From assembly GCA_049645705.1 (NCBI GenBank), contig JBARUK010000027.1, positions 124,001-188,000 on the forward strand: a stretch of DNA of 64,000 bases. Reading direction: 5' to 3'. The position numbers and the translations under genes are program-made. Within the stretch, counting starts at the first letter, position 1. Each line of letters opens with the position of its first letter. Source of the stretch: JBGNFV01 sp049645705 (lineage in GTDB: Bacteria; Bacteroidota; Bacteroidia; Cytophagales; Cyclobacteriaceae). The notes under the pieces are model-generated. The model had not been told where the DNA came from. It did no database searches and worked only from the letters and a program-made list of their open reading frames with translations. This document shows, piece by piece, positions 16,171-25,684 of the stretch.

Positions 16171-17400
16171 ATGATAGAATTACTGGAGAAATTCGAAAAC
16201 CGGAAACCTGAAATCGTTTTCGAATGGAATGACCCTGAAACCGAAGCAGAAGGATGGGTAGTGATAAACAGTCTCCGCGGTGGCGGTGCTGGTGGTGGTA
16301 CGCGCATGAGAGTAGGCCTCGATAGAAGAGAGGTCGAATCACTTGCCAAAACCATGGAGATCAAATTTACAGTGAGCGGGCCTGCAATAGGCGGGGCCAA
16401 ATCGGGGATCAACTTTGACCCGCACGATCCCCGTAAAAAAGGCGTGCTGGAACGTTGGTACAAAGCTGTGATCCCCTTACTGAAGAACTACTACGGCACC
16501 GGGGGCGATCTTAATATAGACGAGATAGACGAGGTTATTCCGATTACGGAAAGCTTTGGGCTGTGGCACCCCCAGGAGGGTGTGGTAAACGGGCACTTTA
16601 CTCCTGCCGAACCGGAAAAGATCCGTAAGATCGGGCGTCTCAGACAGGGAGTATCCAAAATACTGGAAGACCGTAATTTCAGTCCTTCAGTAGAAGAAAA
16701 ATATACCGTAGCTGACATGATCACGGGGTATGGCGTGGCTGAATCCGTATTTCATTACTACGACATCTGGTCGGAGGACAAGGTTGAAGAGAAAAAGGCT
16801 ATCGTTCAGGGATTTGGTAATGTAGGAGCGGCAGCGGCCTACTATCTGGCCAAGCGTGGTGTCAAAGTTGTGGGTATCATAGATCGCGATGGTGGCATTA
16901 TCAATGAAGAAGGCATTCCCTATGAAGAAATTCGGCAGCTTTTTATCAATAGAGTAGGGAATACGCTAAAAGCCTCAAACCTCTTGTCGTTTGAAGAAGT
17001 TAATGAAAAGATCTGGGATCTGGATTCTGATATCTTTATTCCTGCCGCTTCTTCAAGGCTGATCACTGCAGACCAGATAAACCGTATGGTAAATGCCGGA
17101 CTGGAAGTGATTTCCTGCGGCGCGAATGTTCCATTTAAGGATCCGGAAATCTTCTACGGAGATACAGCGGAACTGGCCGATCAAAAGGTATCGCTTATTC
17201 CGGATTTTATAGCGAACTGTGGCATGGCAAGGGTCTTTGCTTATCTTATGGAGGAAGATTCTATCGTTACTGATGAGAGTATTTTTCACGATACTTCAGA
17301 GACAATCAGGGAAGCGCTGGTAAAGACCCACGATGGCAACCCTGAAAAAACGATGCTGACTCAGGCCTCTTACGAGGTGGCATTGAGGGAATTGCTATAA
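16171..17400 (+). CDS. Glu/Leu/Phe/Val dehydrogenase
   Basis: I use the ATG at 16171, preceded by GGTGAG, instead of the TTG at 16147 that lies in a promoter element; the product is 409 residues. It has the dimerisation domain with RGGGAGGGTRMR, the catalytic-lysine block GPAIGGAKSGINFDP and DLNIDE. A Rossmann NAD domain follows (VQGFGNVGAAAAYYLAKRG, about residues 205-225). It oxidatively deaminates an amino acid with NAD(P)+. Which amino acid cannot be read safely; the order of motifs suits the Glu/Leu family. Confidence 0.85.
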   Translation: MIELLEKFENRKPEIVFEWNDPETEAEGWVVINSLRGGGAGGGTRMRVGLDRREVESLAKTMEIKFTVSGPAIGGAKSGINFDPHDPRKKGVLERWYKAVIPLLKNYYGTGGDLNIDEIDEVIPITESFGLWHPQEGVVNGHFTPAEPEKIRKIGRLRQGVSKILEDRNFSPSVEEKYTVADMITGYGVAESVFHYYDIWSEDKVEEKKAIVQGFGNVGAAAAYYLAKRGVKVVGIIDRDGGIINEEGIPYEEIRQLFINRVGNTLKASNLLSFEEVNEKIWDLDSDIFIPAASSRLITADQINRMVNAGLEVISCGANVPFKDPEIFYGDTAELADQKVSLIPDFIANCGMARVFAYLMEEDSIVTDESIFHDTSETIREALVKTHDGNPEKTMLTQASYEVALRELL

Positions 17401-17530
17401 AATTTTTGATAGAGAAGGATCATTAACGGAATACTTGTATTTTGGCCTGATCGCTTCAGAACCCGGTTCTTCATGCATGCTGCCAGCTTAAATGTCCTGC
17501 ACGTGCAGGCCAGTGACTAAATCAGACCTG

Positions 17531-19087
17531 ATGAGGAAATATTGTTTCTTGATTTGTGTATTCGTTGCTTACCTTCTCCCTGCTGTGGCTATAGCGCAGA
17601 CGGGAGGAGAAAGTACATTTCAACAGGTAGCATTTGCTGCTACAAGCCAGCAGCAGGAAGTCCAACAGGGAGAAGAAGAGGATCAGGGCGATGTTTACAG
17701 CCTATATGACGAAGAGGAGGAACACGAATCTGAGGTAGTCGAAGAGGGTGACCACCATGGACCTCCGGTATGGCTCGTTATTCCGTTTGTGATCCTTTTG
17801 CTCATGATAGCCACCGGGCCGCTTTTCTATGAGCATTTCTGGCATAAACGATATCCTTTGATCTCGTGCATTCTGGCTCTTCTGGTCGTTTGCTATTACC
17901 TGTTTGCTATACATAATGTACACGGCCCTGTTCATGCCCTGGCTGAATATGTGCAGTTCATAAGCCTGCTGGCCTCGCTTTATGTAGCATCAGGCGGCAT
18001 TATGATCAGGATAGATCGTAAGGCAACTCCTATGGCCAACGTGGCGCTGCTCCTGATAGGGTGTGTGATATCAAACCTTATTGGTACAACTGGTGCTTCG
18101 ATGCTCCTTATCAGGCCATTTATTCGCCTGAACGAAGGACGAATCAGACCTTACCATATTATATTTTTCATATTTATGGTGAGCAATATCGGTGGTTCCC
18201 TCACGCCTATAGGTGATCCCCCGCTGTTCCTCGGATTCCTGAAAGGGGTTCCTTTCTTCTGGACACTGACACACAATGTTGCAGCTTGGGCCATTGCCCT
18301 CGTTATCCTGGCTGTCATTTTCTATATCATTGATAACCGCCATAAGAAGCATGAGCTTGACGATCCGGAAATTGTACAGCCCTATTCCGGTAAACTGAGC
18401 ATTGTCGGAGCAAAAAACTTTATCTGGCTGGCCATAATCATTGTCAGTGTATTCATAGACCCTAACGTATTCGAGTGGGTACCGGGTATTATGTACGACG
18501 GCGTTAAATTCTCTTTCATAAGAGAGATCATCATGCTGTCTGTTACCTATCTTTCCTACCGGTTTGCCAGTAAGGAGGCTATTAATGGCAATGAATTTAA
18601 CTTCGAGCCTATCAGGGAAGTGGCCTTTATCTTTATCGGTATCTTCGGTACTATGATGCCTGCCCTGGAACTGGTCGGGGAGTTTGCCAAGTCAGATGCC
18701 GGGCGTGAGCTTATCAGCCATAACTCACTCTACTGGGGTACAGGCCTGCTATCAGGGTTTTTAGATAATGCTCCTACTTACCTGAATTTTCTGGCCGCCG
18801 CTATGGCTTCTGTAGATGGCTCCATCCAGAATGTAGAAGAGGTAAGGCAGTTTGCAGGAGGTGGTTATGATGATTCTGTTCTTTACCTGAAAGCTATCAG
18901 TATTGCAGCGGTATTCTTCGGTGCGGTAACTTATATAGGAAACGGGCCCAACTTTATGGTTAAGTCCATTGCCGAGCAGGTAGGTATCAGGATGCCGTCT
19001 TTCTTTGGCTACATAGTTCGTTACAGCCTTATTATACTGATACCTCTTTACTTTGTCATCTGGCTGATCTTCTTCGCCTTTATCTAG
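17531..19087 (+). CDS. NhaD-like sodium:proton antiporter
   Basis: From the ATG at 17531 the protein is 518 residues. It has a cleavable-looking signal (MRKYCFLICVFVAYLLPAVA), an acidic His-containing loop to about residue 75, then roughly eleven membrane helices. The paired motifs NLIGTTGASMLLIRP and SNIGGSLTPIGDPPLFLGF, and FLDNAPTYLNF near the end, are those of the NhaD/ion-transporter superfamily. Function as Na+/H+ exchange is inferred from family. The start upstream at 17492 would precede the signal peptide and is unlikely. Confidence 0.85.
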   Translation: MRKYCFLICVFVAYLLPAVAIAQTGGESTFQQVAFAATSQQQEVQQGEEEDQGDVYSLYDEEEEHESEVVEEGDHHGPPVWLVIPFVILLLMIATGPLFYEHFWHKRYPLISCILALLVVCYYLFAIHNVHGPVHALAEYVQFISLLASLYVASGGIMIRIDRKATPMANVALLLIGCVISNLIGTTGASMLLIRPFIRLNEGRIRPYHIIFFIFMVSNIGGSLTPIGDPPLFLGFLKGVPFFWTLTHNVAAWAIALVILAVIFYIIDNRHKKHELDDPEIVQPYSGKLSIVGAKNFIWLAIIIVSVFIDPNVFEWVPGIMYDGVKFSFIREIIMLSVTYLSYRFASKEAINGNEFNFEPIREVAFIFIGIFGTMMPALELVGEFAKSDAGRELISHNSLYWGTGLLSGFLDNAPTYLNFLAAAMASVDGSIQNVEEVRQFAGGGYDDSVLYLKAISIAAVFFGAVTYIGNGPNFMVKSIAEQVGIRMPSFFGYIVRYSLIILIPLYFVIWLIFFAFI

Positions 19088-19089
19088 TC

Positions 19090-20415
19090 TTATTTTGGAA
19101 ATGTAAATAGGCGCTCGTTCAGGCTTTGCAGGGCCTGGCTTTTGTATTTGGTTTCTATCAGCAGTGATATATTGTTTTTGCTGCCCCCGTAGGAGATCAT
19201 GCGAAGAGGAATGTCATCGAGTGCCTGGATAGTCTGGCTGGCAACGCCGTGGGCTTCTGCCACGCAGTCGCCTACTATGCAGACTATGGTTAGGTCCTGG
19301 TCTACATCTACTGCCCCGTAGTAGTTCAGCTCCTGCACAATTGGCTTCAGATGTTCGCTGTTATCGATAGTAACCGACAGCGCCACCTCAGAGGTCGTGA
19401 TCATATCGATGGATGTTCTGTACCGCTCGAATATTTCAAATACTTTCCTAAGAAACCCATGAGCCAGCAGCATACGGCTGCTTTTTATCTTGATGGCAGT
19501 GATGCCATCTTTGGCAGCTATAGCTTTGATCTGATCTCCTTCTGTATCTCTGGCGTATATACGGGTACCGTGGGCCTCCGGGGCCATAGTATTGAGCAGG
19601 CGCACGGGAATATTATATTTCTGTGCGGGCCTTATGGAGCTAGGGTGCAGGATCTTAGCACCGAAATAGGCAAGCTCCGCAGCCTCATCAAATGATAGCT
19701 CGGCAATAGGAAACGTACGATCGACTATGCGGGGATCGTTGTTGTGCATGCCGTCTATGTCAGTCCATATTTGTATCTCATCGGCATTTAGTGCCGCACC
19801 GATAAGAGAGGCCGAATAGTCACTGCCACCGCGCTTTAGGTTGTCTGTTTCACCTTTATGATTTGCACAGATATATCCCTGGGTCAGGTAAACTTGGTTT
19901 TCTAGATTTTTACGGATGATTTTGGTAAGCTCTTCATTCAGGTAGCCGATTCTGGGCTCTCCCTCTTCATCCAGTCTCATAAAATCGGGCGCATAGGTCC
20001 ACTTAGCGGCGATGGCGGATTCCTGCAGCAAAACACTAAACAGCCTGGTGCTCATCAGCTCACCCTGTGCCAGTATTTCCTTTTCGATAGCTATGGAAAA
20101 TGAGCCACTACAAAGCTTCTGCAGCTTCGTAAAATGCTCGCCGATGATGGACCCGGCTTCCTGCTGATAGATGGGCTGGTTCAGCAGTTCCCGGCAGAAG
20201 ATATCGTAATGTGCGCGCAGTGAGTCTATATGGGAGGCGCAGTCTTCTCCTTTTCTGAGGGCTTCGGCTATCTTTACCAGGGCATTTGTAGTGCCTGAAA
20301 TGGCGCTGAGCACAACGATCTTGTTTTCGGGTGATTCTGTGATCAGTCTGGCGACTGCCTTCATCCTTTCCGGCGTACCGAGAGAGGTGCCGCCAAATTT
20401 CATCACTTTCATCAT
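19090..20415 (-). CDS. Aspartate kinase (monofunctional)
   Basis: The 441-residue enzyme opens with VMKFGGTSLGTPERM, contains RGGSDYSASLIGAALNADE and WTDIDGMHNNDPR, and ends in a tandem ACT region (about residues 305-435) for feedback control. It phosphorylates aspartate for Lys/Thr/Met synthesis. There is no homoserine dehydrogenase fused, so it is not ThrA. It lies three bases after ribH, convergent with the antiporter gene (2 bases apart). Confidence 0.92.
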   Translation of the reverse strand: MMKVMKFGGTSLGTPERMKAVARLITESPENKIVVLSAISGTTNALVKIAEALRKGEDCASHIDSLRAHYDIFCRELLNQPIYQQEAGSIIGEHFTKLQKLCSGSFSIAIEKEILAQGELMSTRLFSVLLQESAIAAKWTYAPDFMRLDEEGEPRIGYLNEELTKIIRKNLENQVYLTQGYICANHKGETDNLKRGGSDYSASLIGAALNADEIQIWTDIDGMHNNDPRIVDRTFPIAELSFDEAAELAYFGAKILHPSSIRPAQKYNIPVRLLNTMAPEAHGTRIYARDTEGDQIKAIAAKDGITAIKIKSSRMLLAHGFLRKVFEIFERYRTSIDMITTSEVALSVTIDNSEHLKPIVQELNYYGAVDVDQDLTIVCIVGDCVAEAHGVASQTIQALDDIPLRMISYGGSKNNISLLIETKYKSQALQSLNERLFTFPK

Positions 20416-20418
20416 GGA

Positions 20419-20904
20419 TCAGCTATTAAACCCCAGCATTTTTATAGCCGTAATGGCCGCTTCATCACCTTTATTGCCATGCTTGCCCCCTGCACGGTCC
20501 ATGGCCTGCTGGTGTGTATCCGGTGTAAGTACTCCGAATATAACGGGCTTATTGTATTTCAGCCCCACATTGGTGATCCCGTCGGCTACAGCCTGGCAGA
20601 TAAAATCAAAATGCCGTGTTTCTCCCTGTATGACACAACCAAGGCATATAACGGCATCTATTTCATCTTTCTGAGCCATCCACTGACTTCCCAGGGTAAG
20701 CTCGAAACTGCCCGGCACGTTGCGGCGTATGATATTTTCACCTGAGACACCATTTTCTTTGAGCGTATCTATTGCGCCACTGTACAGGGCTTCGGTCACT
20801 TCTTCGTTCCATTCGGATACGACGATAGCGAAGGTCTTGTTCTTTATATCTTCGGACAGGTTCCTGTCAGAGTATTCGCTGAGGTTTTTGAGGTTGGTTG
20901 CCAT
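20419..20904 (-). CDS. ribH: 6,7-dimethyl-8-ribityllumazine synthase
   Basis: The 161-residue protein has SEWNEEVTEAL at the substrate site, NVPGSFELTLGSQWM, CLGCVIQGETRHFDFIC with the catalytic His, and PVIFGVLTPDTHQQAMDRAGG. It condenses the pyrimidinedione with butanone phosphate in riboflavin synthesis. A terminator separates it from the upstream TPR gene; aspartokinase follows at once. Confidence 0.95.
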   Translation of the reverse strand: MATNLKNLSEYSDRNLSEDIKNKTFAIVVSEWNEEVTEALYSGAIDTLKENGVSGENIIRRNVPGSFELTLGSQWMAQKDEIDAVICLGCVIQGETRHFDFICQAVADGITNVGLKYNKPVIFGVLTPDTHQQAMDRAGGKHGNKGDEAAITAIKMLGFNS

Positions 20905-20914
20905 AGGATAAGGT

Positions 20915-20953
20915 ATAAAAAAAGGGATGTAGGTATCGGCACCTGCATCCCTT
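20915..20953 (-). terminator. Intrinsic terminator after the TPR membrane protein gene
   Basis: Arms AAGGGATGTAGGT and ACCTGCATCCCTT (one G.U pair) around ATCGGC, followed on the minus strand by TTTTTAT. It lies between the TPR gene and ribH. Confidence 0.8.
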
Positions 20954-20975
20954 ACAATATTCTTTGTAAAGTAAA

Positions 20976-21689
20976 TTACTCTGATGCCAGCGCTTCCAGA
21001 CGGGCATGCTGTTTTCGTGCAGCCTGAAAATCTGATGAGCTTTTATACTCGTCGATTATCTTCTTATAGCTACTTGCCGCTGCACTGTAGTCACCTGCAA
21101 GCTCATAGGCTTTAGCAGCCTTGCCCAGGTACTGAGGGCTAAAGAACTCATTAGGGTTGTATCCTGCTGCTTCTTTATACAGATCAGCCGCTTCTTTATA
21201 GTTTTCCAATTGCATGTTGGCATCACCGGTAAGAGCGTAAGCCCTGGCCTGCAGTAGCCAGTCATCTGAAGAAAAGTCTTCGAGATACTCGATAGCCTTC
21301 TGATATTCGTTTTTCTGCAGGTAGATGGCTCCGGCATAGTATTTTGCCAGATTGCCTTCTTTTGTGCTACCGTATTCGTCTATAACATCGAGAAAACCAT
21401 AATAGAAACCATCACCGGACAATGCCTGGTCCAGGCTATCGACACCGAAATAGTATTCTGCACGGAAAATTTTCTCAGCAGCCTCCTGACTTTTACTCGC
21501 CATAGAGTATTGGTATACAAAGAAGCCTATAATTGCCAGGGCAATTACTCCACCTACTACGGCGACTATCTTTGCATTGCTTTTAAGAAATGACTCCGTA
21601 CGCGATATACCATCGCGTAAGGCTTCAGGGTTTTCCAGAATCTCGTTTCCGGATGTCGAAGACGTTTTTGAAGTTTTCTTCACCATCAT
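20976..21689 (-). CDS. Membrane-anchored TPR protein (YfgM-like)
   Basis: The 237-residue protein has a Lys/Ser/Thr-rich cytosolic tail, one membrane segment (VAVVGGVIALAIIGFFVYQY, about residues 42-61), then TPR-like helices in the periplasm (LAKYYAGAIYLQKNEYQKAI, ARAYALTGDANMQLENYKEA, AAKAYELAGDYSAAASSY). The layout resembles YfgM, a SecYEG/PpiD helper, and a PpiD-like gene is elsewhere in the window. Role is inferred from architecture only. Confidence 0.7.
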   Translation of the reverse strand: MMVKKTSKTSSTSGNEILENPEALRDGISRTESFLKSNAKIVAVVGGVIALAIIGFFVYQYSMASKSQEAAEKIFRAEYYFGVDSLDQALSGDGFYYGFLDVIDEYGSTKEGNLAKYYAGAIYLQKNEYQKAIEYLEDFSSDDWLLQARAYALTGDANMQLENYKEAADLYKEAAGYNPNEFFSPQYLGKAAKAYELAGDYSAAASSYKKIIDEYKSSSDFQAARKQHARLEALASE

Positions 21690-21706
21690 TCACAGCTTTA
21701 AGGCTG

Positions 21707-21714
21707 CAAATTTA
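21707..21714 (-). promoter_or_regulatory. -7 promoter element for the TPR membrane protein
   Basis: TAAATTTG on the minus strand, 17 bases before the ATG at 21689; no clear -33. Confidence 0.35.
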
Positions 21715-21747
21715 ACAGAAAAAAATAATTATCTAACGATATGCTTT

Positions 21748-22785
21748 TTAATCCTTAATAAAGGGGTAATCATTTTCAGCATATACGTCTTTAAATACCT
21801 CTGAAGGATCGGGCCATTCGGATTCTTCGGAGAACTTGACACACTCGGCTACCGACTCTTTTATTTTTTTGTCAATCGCCTTCAATTCGTCTTCAGTGGC
21901 GTATTTTTTATCCAGGATGGTGATTTTTACCTGTTCTATAGGGTCTCGGTCTTTGTATTCCTGTACCTCTTCTTTGGTGCGGTACTTAGCAGGGTCTGAC
22001 ATGGAATGACCTTTGTAACGATAGGTACGAAATTCGAGAAGGGTAGGGCCTTCACCACTTCTGGCTCTCTCGGCGGCCTCTTCTACGGCATTGTGCACAT
22101 CCTCTACATTCATGGCATCTACGGCTGCACTGGGCATATCGTATGATTCTCCAAGGGTGTGCAGCTCGGTTACGTTTGAGGTACGCTTGACACTGGTGCC
22201 CATGGCATAACCGTTATTTTCAATAACGAAGATGGCAGGTAGCTTCATGGTCATGGCCAGGTTGAGGGCTTCATGGAAGGCACCCTGTCTGACGGCACCA
22301 TCTCCCATGTAGCAGATACACAGTTTGCCGGACTTCCGGTATTTTTCAGCAAAAGCAATGCCTGCTCCCAGGGGGATTTGCCCGCCGACGATACCGTGCC
22401 CGCCGTAGAAGTGATTTTCTTTATCGAACATGTGCATGGATCCGCCTTTACCTTTGACTATACCAGTAGCTTTGCCAAATAATTCGGCCATTACAGCTTT
22501 GGGGTCGGAGCCAAGGGCAATAGGATGAGCGTGGTCGCGGTAAGCGGTGATGTACTTATCGCCATCTTCCAATGCGGAGACCGCACCTGATACGCAGGCT
22601 TCCTGGCCGATATACAGGTGGCAGAAACCTCTGATCTTCTGCTGCCCGTAAAGCTGGCCTGCCTTTTCCTCGAACCGGCGCATGAGCAGCATGCTCTCAT
22701 ACCAATTCATATAAGTTTCTTTATCGAACTTATCTTTCGCTGCTGTTTTTTTACTTTTGGACTTGCTTCCGGTCTGAGTTGCCAT
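21748..22785 (-). CDS. pdhA: Pyruvate dehydrogenase E1 component, alpha subunit
   Basis: I start at the ATG at 22785 (MATQTGSKSKSKK, 345 residues), not at the upstream start seven codons earlier. The protein has GQEACVSG, GGHGIVGGQIPLGAGIAFA, the thiamine-diphosphate motif GDGAVRQGAFHEALNLA ending IENN, and the phosphorylation-loop-like YRYKGHSMSDPAKYR. It decarboxylates pyruvate with ThDP. The beta subunit is not adjacent, so E1 is split over separate loci. Confidence 0.92.
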   Translation of the reverse strand: MATQTGSKSKSKKTAAKDKFDKETYMNWYESMLLMRRFEEKAGQLYGQQKIRGFCHLYIGQEACVSGAVSALEDGDKYITAYRDHAHPIALGSDPKAVMAELFGKATGIVKGKGGSMHMFDKENHFYGGHGIVGGQIPLGAGIAFAEKYRKSGKLCICYMGDGAVRQGAFHEALNLAMTMKLPAIFVIENNGYAMGTSVKRTSNVTELHTLGESYDMPSAAVDAMNVEDVHNAVEEAAERARSGEGPTLLEFRTYRYKGHSMSDPAKYRTKEEVQEYKDRDPIEQVKITILDKKYATEDELKAIDKKIKESVAECVKFSEESEWPDPSEVFKDVYAENDYPFIKD

Positions 22786-22830
22786 AATTCGGTGATTAAA
22801 TTTCACTACCTTTTCAAAAACTCAAGGTAA

Positions 22831-22861
22831 GGCGAATGGTTCGCCCTGTGGCGTTCGCCAC
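22831..22861. repeat. Two adjacent GC-rich hairpins between pdhA and recF
   Basis: GGCGAA-TGG-TTCGCC (22831-22845) is followed two bases later by GTGGCG-TT-CGCCAC (22848-22861). Both carry the TTCGCC core. There is no T-tract, and the genes diverge here, so these are not terminators. Confidence 0.6.
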
Positions 22862-22897
22862 GCGAAAATAATAGAATAGCCTCAACTTATAAAATTA

Positions 22898-24022
22898 ATG
22901 TATCTGGAAAAGATCGAACTGCTGAACTTCAAGAACTACGGATCGCTGGCGCTCGATTTTGATAAGGGAATTAATTGCTTCACAGGACCCAACGGATCGG
23001 GAAAAACGAACCTGCTGGATGCCATACACTATTTATGCCTTACCAAAAGTGCCTTTACGGGTACTGATCTTGGTAGTATTCGCCATGACGCCTCGCTGTT
23101 TATGCTGCGCGGATCATTTCATACTAATGATAAGGAGGTGACCATCCAGTGTCACATTCAGCAGGGACAGAAAAAAAAGGTGCTGGCAGATAAACAACAG
23201 TATGACAGGATAAGTGAACACATCGGCCGTTTTCCTGCAGTGCTGATAGCTCCCGACGATACAGACCTGGTAAAGGGTGGTAGTGAAGGAAGAAGACGTT
23301 TTTTCGATGCCCTGATCTCTCAGATAGATGCGGCATATCTGGATGACCTTATCCGGTACAACCAGTTTCTGAGGCGCAGACAGGAATTGCTGAAGCAGTT
23401 TGAAAACAGGCATTACTTCGACGGCGAGCTGCTGGCTATTTATGATAAGGAAGTAGTGGACGGAGCTATAAAGCTTGCCGGGGCACGCAAAACGTTCATA
23501 GAAGAATTCACGCCAAAATTTCAGCAGCACTATAAGGTTATATCGGAGGAGCAGGAAGAAGTAGCGCTGAAATATGAGTCGGTAGTGGAAGAAGAGTCCT
23601 TTGCCGAAATCTTCAGGAAGAACAGGGAAAGAGACCTGCTGCTGCAGCGGACGACCAAAGGAGTACATAAAGATGATTTTGCCTTCATGTCGGATGGCCG
23701 GTCACTGAAGAAGTACGGAAGCCAAGGCCAGCAGAAGTCTTATGTAATAGCCCTGAAGCTAGCCCAGTTTGAAGTGATAACGGAAAAAAAAGGGTTTCGG
23801 CCTATACTTCTGCTGGACGATATTTTTGATAAGCTGGATGATTCCCGTATTGGCCATCTGGTGGACATGATCGGGGACGGCCGTTTCGGCCAGGTGTTTC
23901 TGAGTGAAGCGAGGCCGGAACGAACGCAAAAAGTTTTTGAAACTACACAGGTAGAGCCCCGGTTCTTTGATATTAAAACCCTGCGGCAAAGGGATGCCGA
24001 CGATCAAAATCCTTATATTTGA
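22898..24022 (+). CDS. recF: DNA replication and repair protein RecF
   Basis: The 374-residue SMC-like ATPase has Walker A GPNGSGKTNLLDAI, the RecF YLCLTKSAF segment, the signature YGSQGQQKSYVIALKLAQ and Walker B LLLDDIFDKLD. RecF with RecOR loads RecA at gaps. It is not next to dnaA/dnaN, unlike many bacteria. It is four bases before the DciA-like gene. Confidence 0.95.
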   Translation: MYLEKIELLNFKNYGSLALDFDKGINCFTGPNGSGKTNLLDAIHYLCLTKSAFTGTDLGSIRHDASLFMLRGSFHTNDKEVTIQCHIQQGQKKKVLADKQQYDRISEHIGRFPAVLIAPDDTDLVKGGSEGRRRFFDALISQIDAAYLDDLIRYNQFLRRRQELLKQFENRHYFDGELLAIYDKEVVDGAIKLAGARKTFIEEFTPKFQQHYKVISEEQEEVALKYESVVEEESFAEIFRKNRERDLLLQRTTKGVHKDDFAFMSDGRSLKKYGSQGQQKSYVIALKLAQFEVITEKKGFRPILLLDDIFDKLDDSRIGHLVDMIGDGRFGQVFLSEARPERTQKVFETTQVEPRFFDIKTLRQRDADDQNPYI

Positions 24023-24026
24023 AGTT

Positions 24027-24347
24027 ATGCAGCAAAGGGATAAAAAGGGAATGGGCGTTCGGAAGTCTGACACGGTATCTATGAAAGAGGCCATGAATGA
24101 GCTTTTGAATGTTTACCGGCTCAATAGCCGTTACTCTCAGACTCACCTTAAGACGAACTGGCACGAAGTTGCCGGAAAGACGATTGCCGGAAGAACCTCA
24201 AAAATTTTCTTCAAGAAAGATGTGATGTTCATAGAGGTGAGTTCGGCCCCTTTAAAACAGCAGATGAATTACGGAAAAGACATTCTGCTGACCAGGATCA
24301 AAGAAAAATATGGCCCGGACCTGGTAAAAGAAATTGTGTTACTTTGA
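24027..24347 (+). CDS. DUF721 / DciA-like protein
   Basis: The ATG at 24027 directly after the recF stop gives a 106-residue protein. A basic helix (KEAMNELLNVYRLNSRYSQTHLKTNWHEVAG) precedes a KH-like part (TSKIFFKKDVMFIEVSSAPLKQQM and KEKYGPDLVKEIVL); this is the DUF721 fold. DciA loads the replicative helicase in bacteria without DnaC. The longer start at 23967 overlaps recF. The recF-DUF721 pairing is widespread and supports a replication role. Confidence 0.8.
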   Translation: MQQRDKKGMGVRKSDTVSMKEAMNELLNVYRLNSRYSQTHLKTNWHEVAGKTIAGRTSKIFFKKDVMFIEVSSAPLKQQMNYGKDILLTRIKEKYGPDLVKEIVLL

Positions 24348-24388
24348 CCGATCTATAAACCCATCTTCTTTTGTGGTGTTTGTAGCAT

Positions 24389-25237
24389 ATGATGAAAACG
24401 GACTCTAAATGGTATAAACCGAAGCTGGCGCGCCCGCTGGTATGGTCTGACCGTCATAATAGAATCATAGTCATTCTCGCCTTTGCGGCCTTCCCCATTG
24501 CTTTTATTCTAAGGTATTTTTTTCAGAACGCCGAACTTTACAGTGCCCTCTGGATAGCTGCCGGTGCACCTGTAGCTGTATTCATGACCTGGGCTATCGG
24601 CAGAGAGTCGGATCCGGGCCGTCCGCTATCTGCACTGATTGCGGCGCTGGCCAGCCTGGTAGCCTGGTTTTTCTTTTCAAATCCGGATTTCATTTTGCTG
24701 GTTCTGGTTTTGATGTGCCTTAGAATTGTCGGAAGGCCTACCGGGCTTGGAGCCAGTCTGCCCGAGTCCGTATTTACGCTTCTGCTGGCCGCGTGGCTCT
24801 GCTGGAGCGGGTATGTTTTTGCCGGAGCAGTAGCCGGACTGGCTTTCTGGCTGGATGCCCGGCTGCCTGACCGTAAGTCATATCATTACCTGTTTGCCTT
24901 GCTCGCTATAGTAGCATGTATTGCCGCCAGTTTGTCTATCGTCGAGGTCACTGTACTTCTGGGTGAAGTACAGTTGTATTTCCTGGCAGTAAGTGTCCTG
25001 CTGATTATCCCTTCTATAATGTTCTACCAGGGCTACGTGGTACAGGCAGACAATGGTACAATGGTACCTACTATAAGAACTATGGTAGTCATAGGACTAA
25101 CCTGGCTGTTTTTGGCGGCAGGTGCTGTCACGTATTCTAATGTAGGGCTTGAATCATCTTACCCGGTTCTATGTGTTTTATTTGGAATGGGGATATTGAA
25201 CACTGTCTCACTTAAACGAGCAAAGACGCAATCCTAA
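24389..25237 (+). CDS. Multi-pass membrane protein of unknown function
   Basis: The 282-residue protein has a positively charged N-terminus (WYKPKLARPLVWSDRHNR) and about eight hydrophobic helices with few polar residues between them. No transport or catalytic motif is recognised. It resembles Bacteroidota-only polytopic membrane proteins often placed near recF/DUF721 genes; I am not certain of a family name. Start could be either of two adjacent ATGs. Confidence 0.65.
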   Translation: MMKTDSKWYKPKLARPLVWSDRHNRIIVILAFAAFPIAFILRYFFQNAELYSALWIAAGAPVAVFMTWAIGRESDPGRPLSALIAALASLVAWFFFSNPDFILLVLVLMCLRIVGRPTGLGASLPESVFTLLLAAWLCWSGYVFAGAVAGLAFWLDARLPDRKSYHYLFALLAIVACIAASLSIVEVTVLLGEVQLYFLAVSVLLIIPSIMFYQGYVVQADNGTMVPTIRTMVVIGLTWLFLAAGAVTYSNVGLESSYPVLCVLFGMGILNTVSLKRAKTQS

Positions 25238-25480
25238 CGGTAGATCAAGCATCCTCTACGGAAACATTGATGCGATTGATAACATGCAATTTCAGAATAT
25301 CACCTCTTGTATATAATACTAAATCTTTTATCTTGTAATTAGGATGCAAAACTGTGCGCCATTTGTGGATAGTATTGTAACATTTTTTTGAAATTCCGGA
25401 TTTGGAGCAGGGCTTTCAAATAAATATTTTTGGATAATGGTGTGTACCGTGTAATACGGATACAAAAACAATTATAATTT

Positions 25481-25684
25481 ATGATACCGGCTATTCATTT
25501 ATTTACATCTCTGACAAGCTCAGGACTTTTTAATCGTTTCCTATCTATTGTAAACAGTCATCACAACAGACTGACGGATTTGGAAGGTCTTATCGGAAAC
25601 AGGCTTGATGACCAGTTTGATTCTGATGATTATGAAAGTACCCCGGATAGCGGGGATGACTTTTCCCCTGAAAATCAGATTTGA
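25481..25684 (+). CDS. Small hypothetical protein, acidic C-terminus
   Basis: A 67-codon frame with a hydrophobic-amphipathic start and an acidic tail (LDDQFDSDDYESTPDSGDD). The stop is adjacent to the stop of the histidine kinase gene. An inverted repeat TGTACCGT/ACGG-A-TACA (25443-25464) lies upstream, but no ribosome-binding site or exact -7 box. It might be a real small gene or chance. Confidence 0.3.
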   Translation: MIPAIHLFTSLTSSGLFNRFLSIVNSHHNRLTDLEGLIGNRLDDQFDSDDYESTPDSGDDFSPENQI

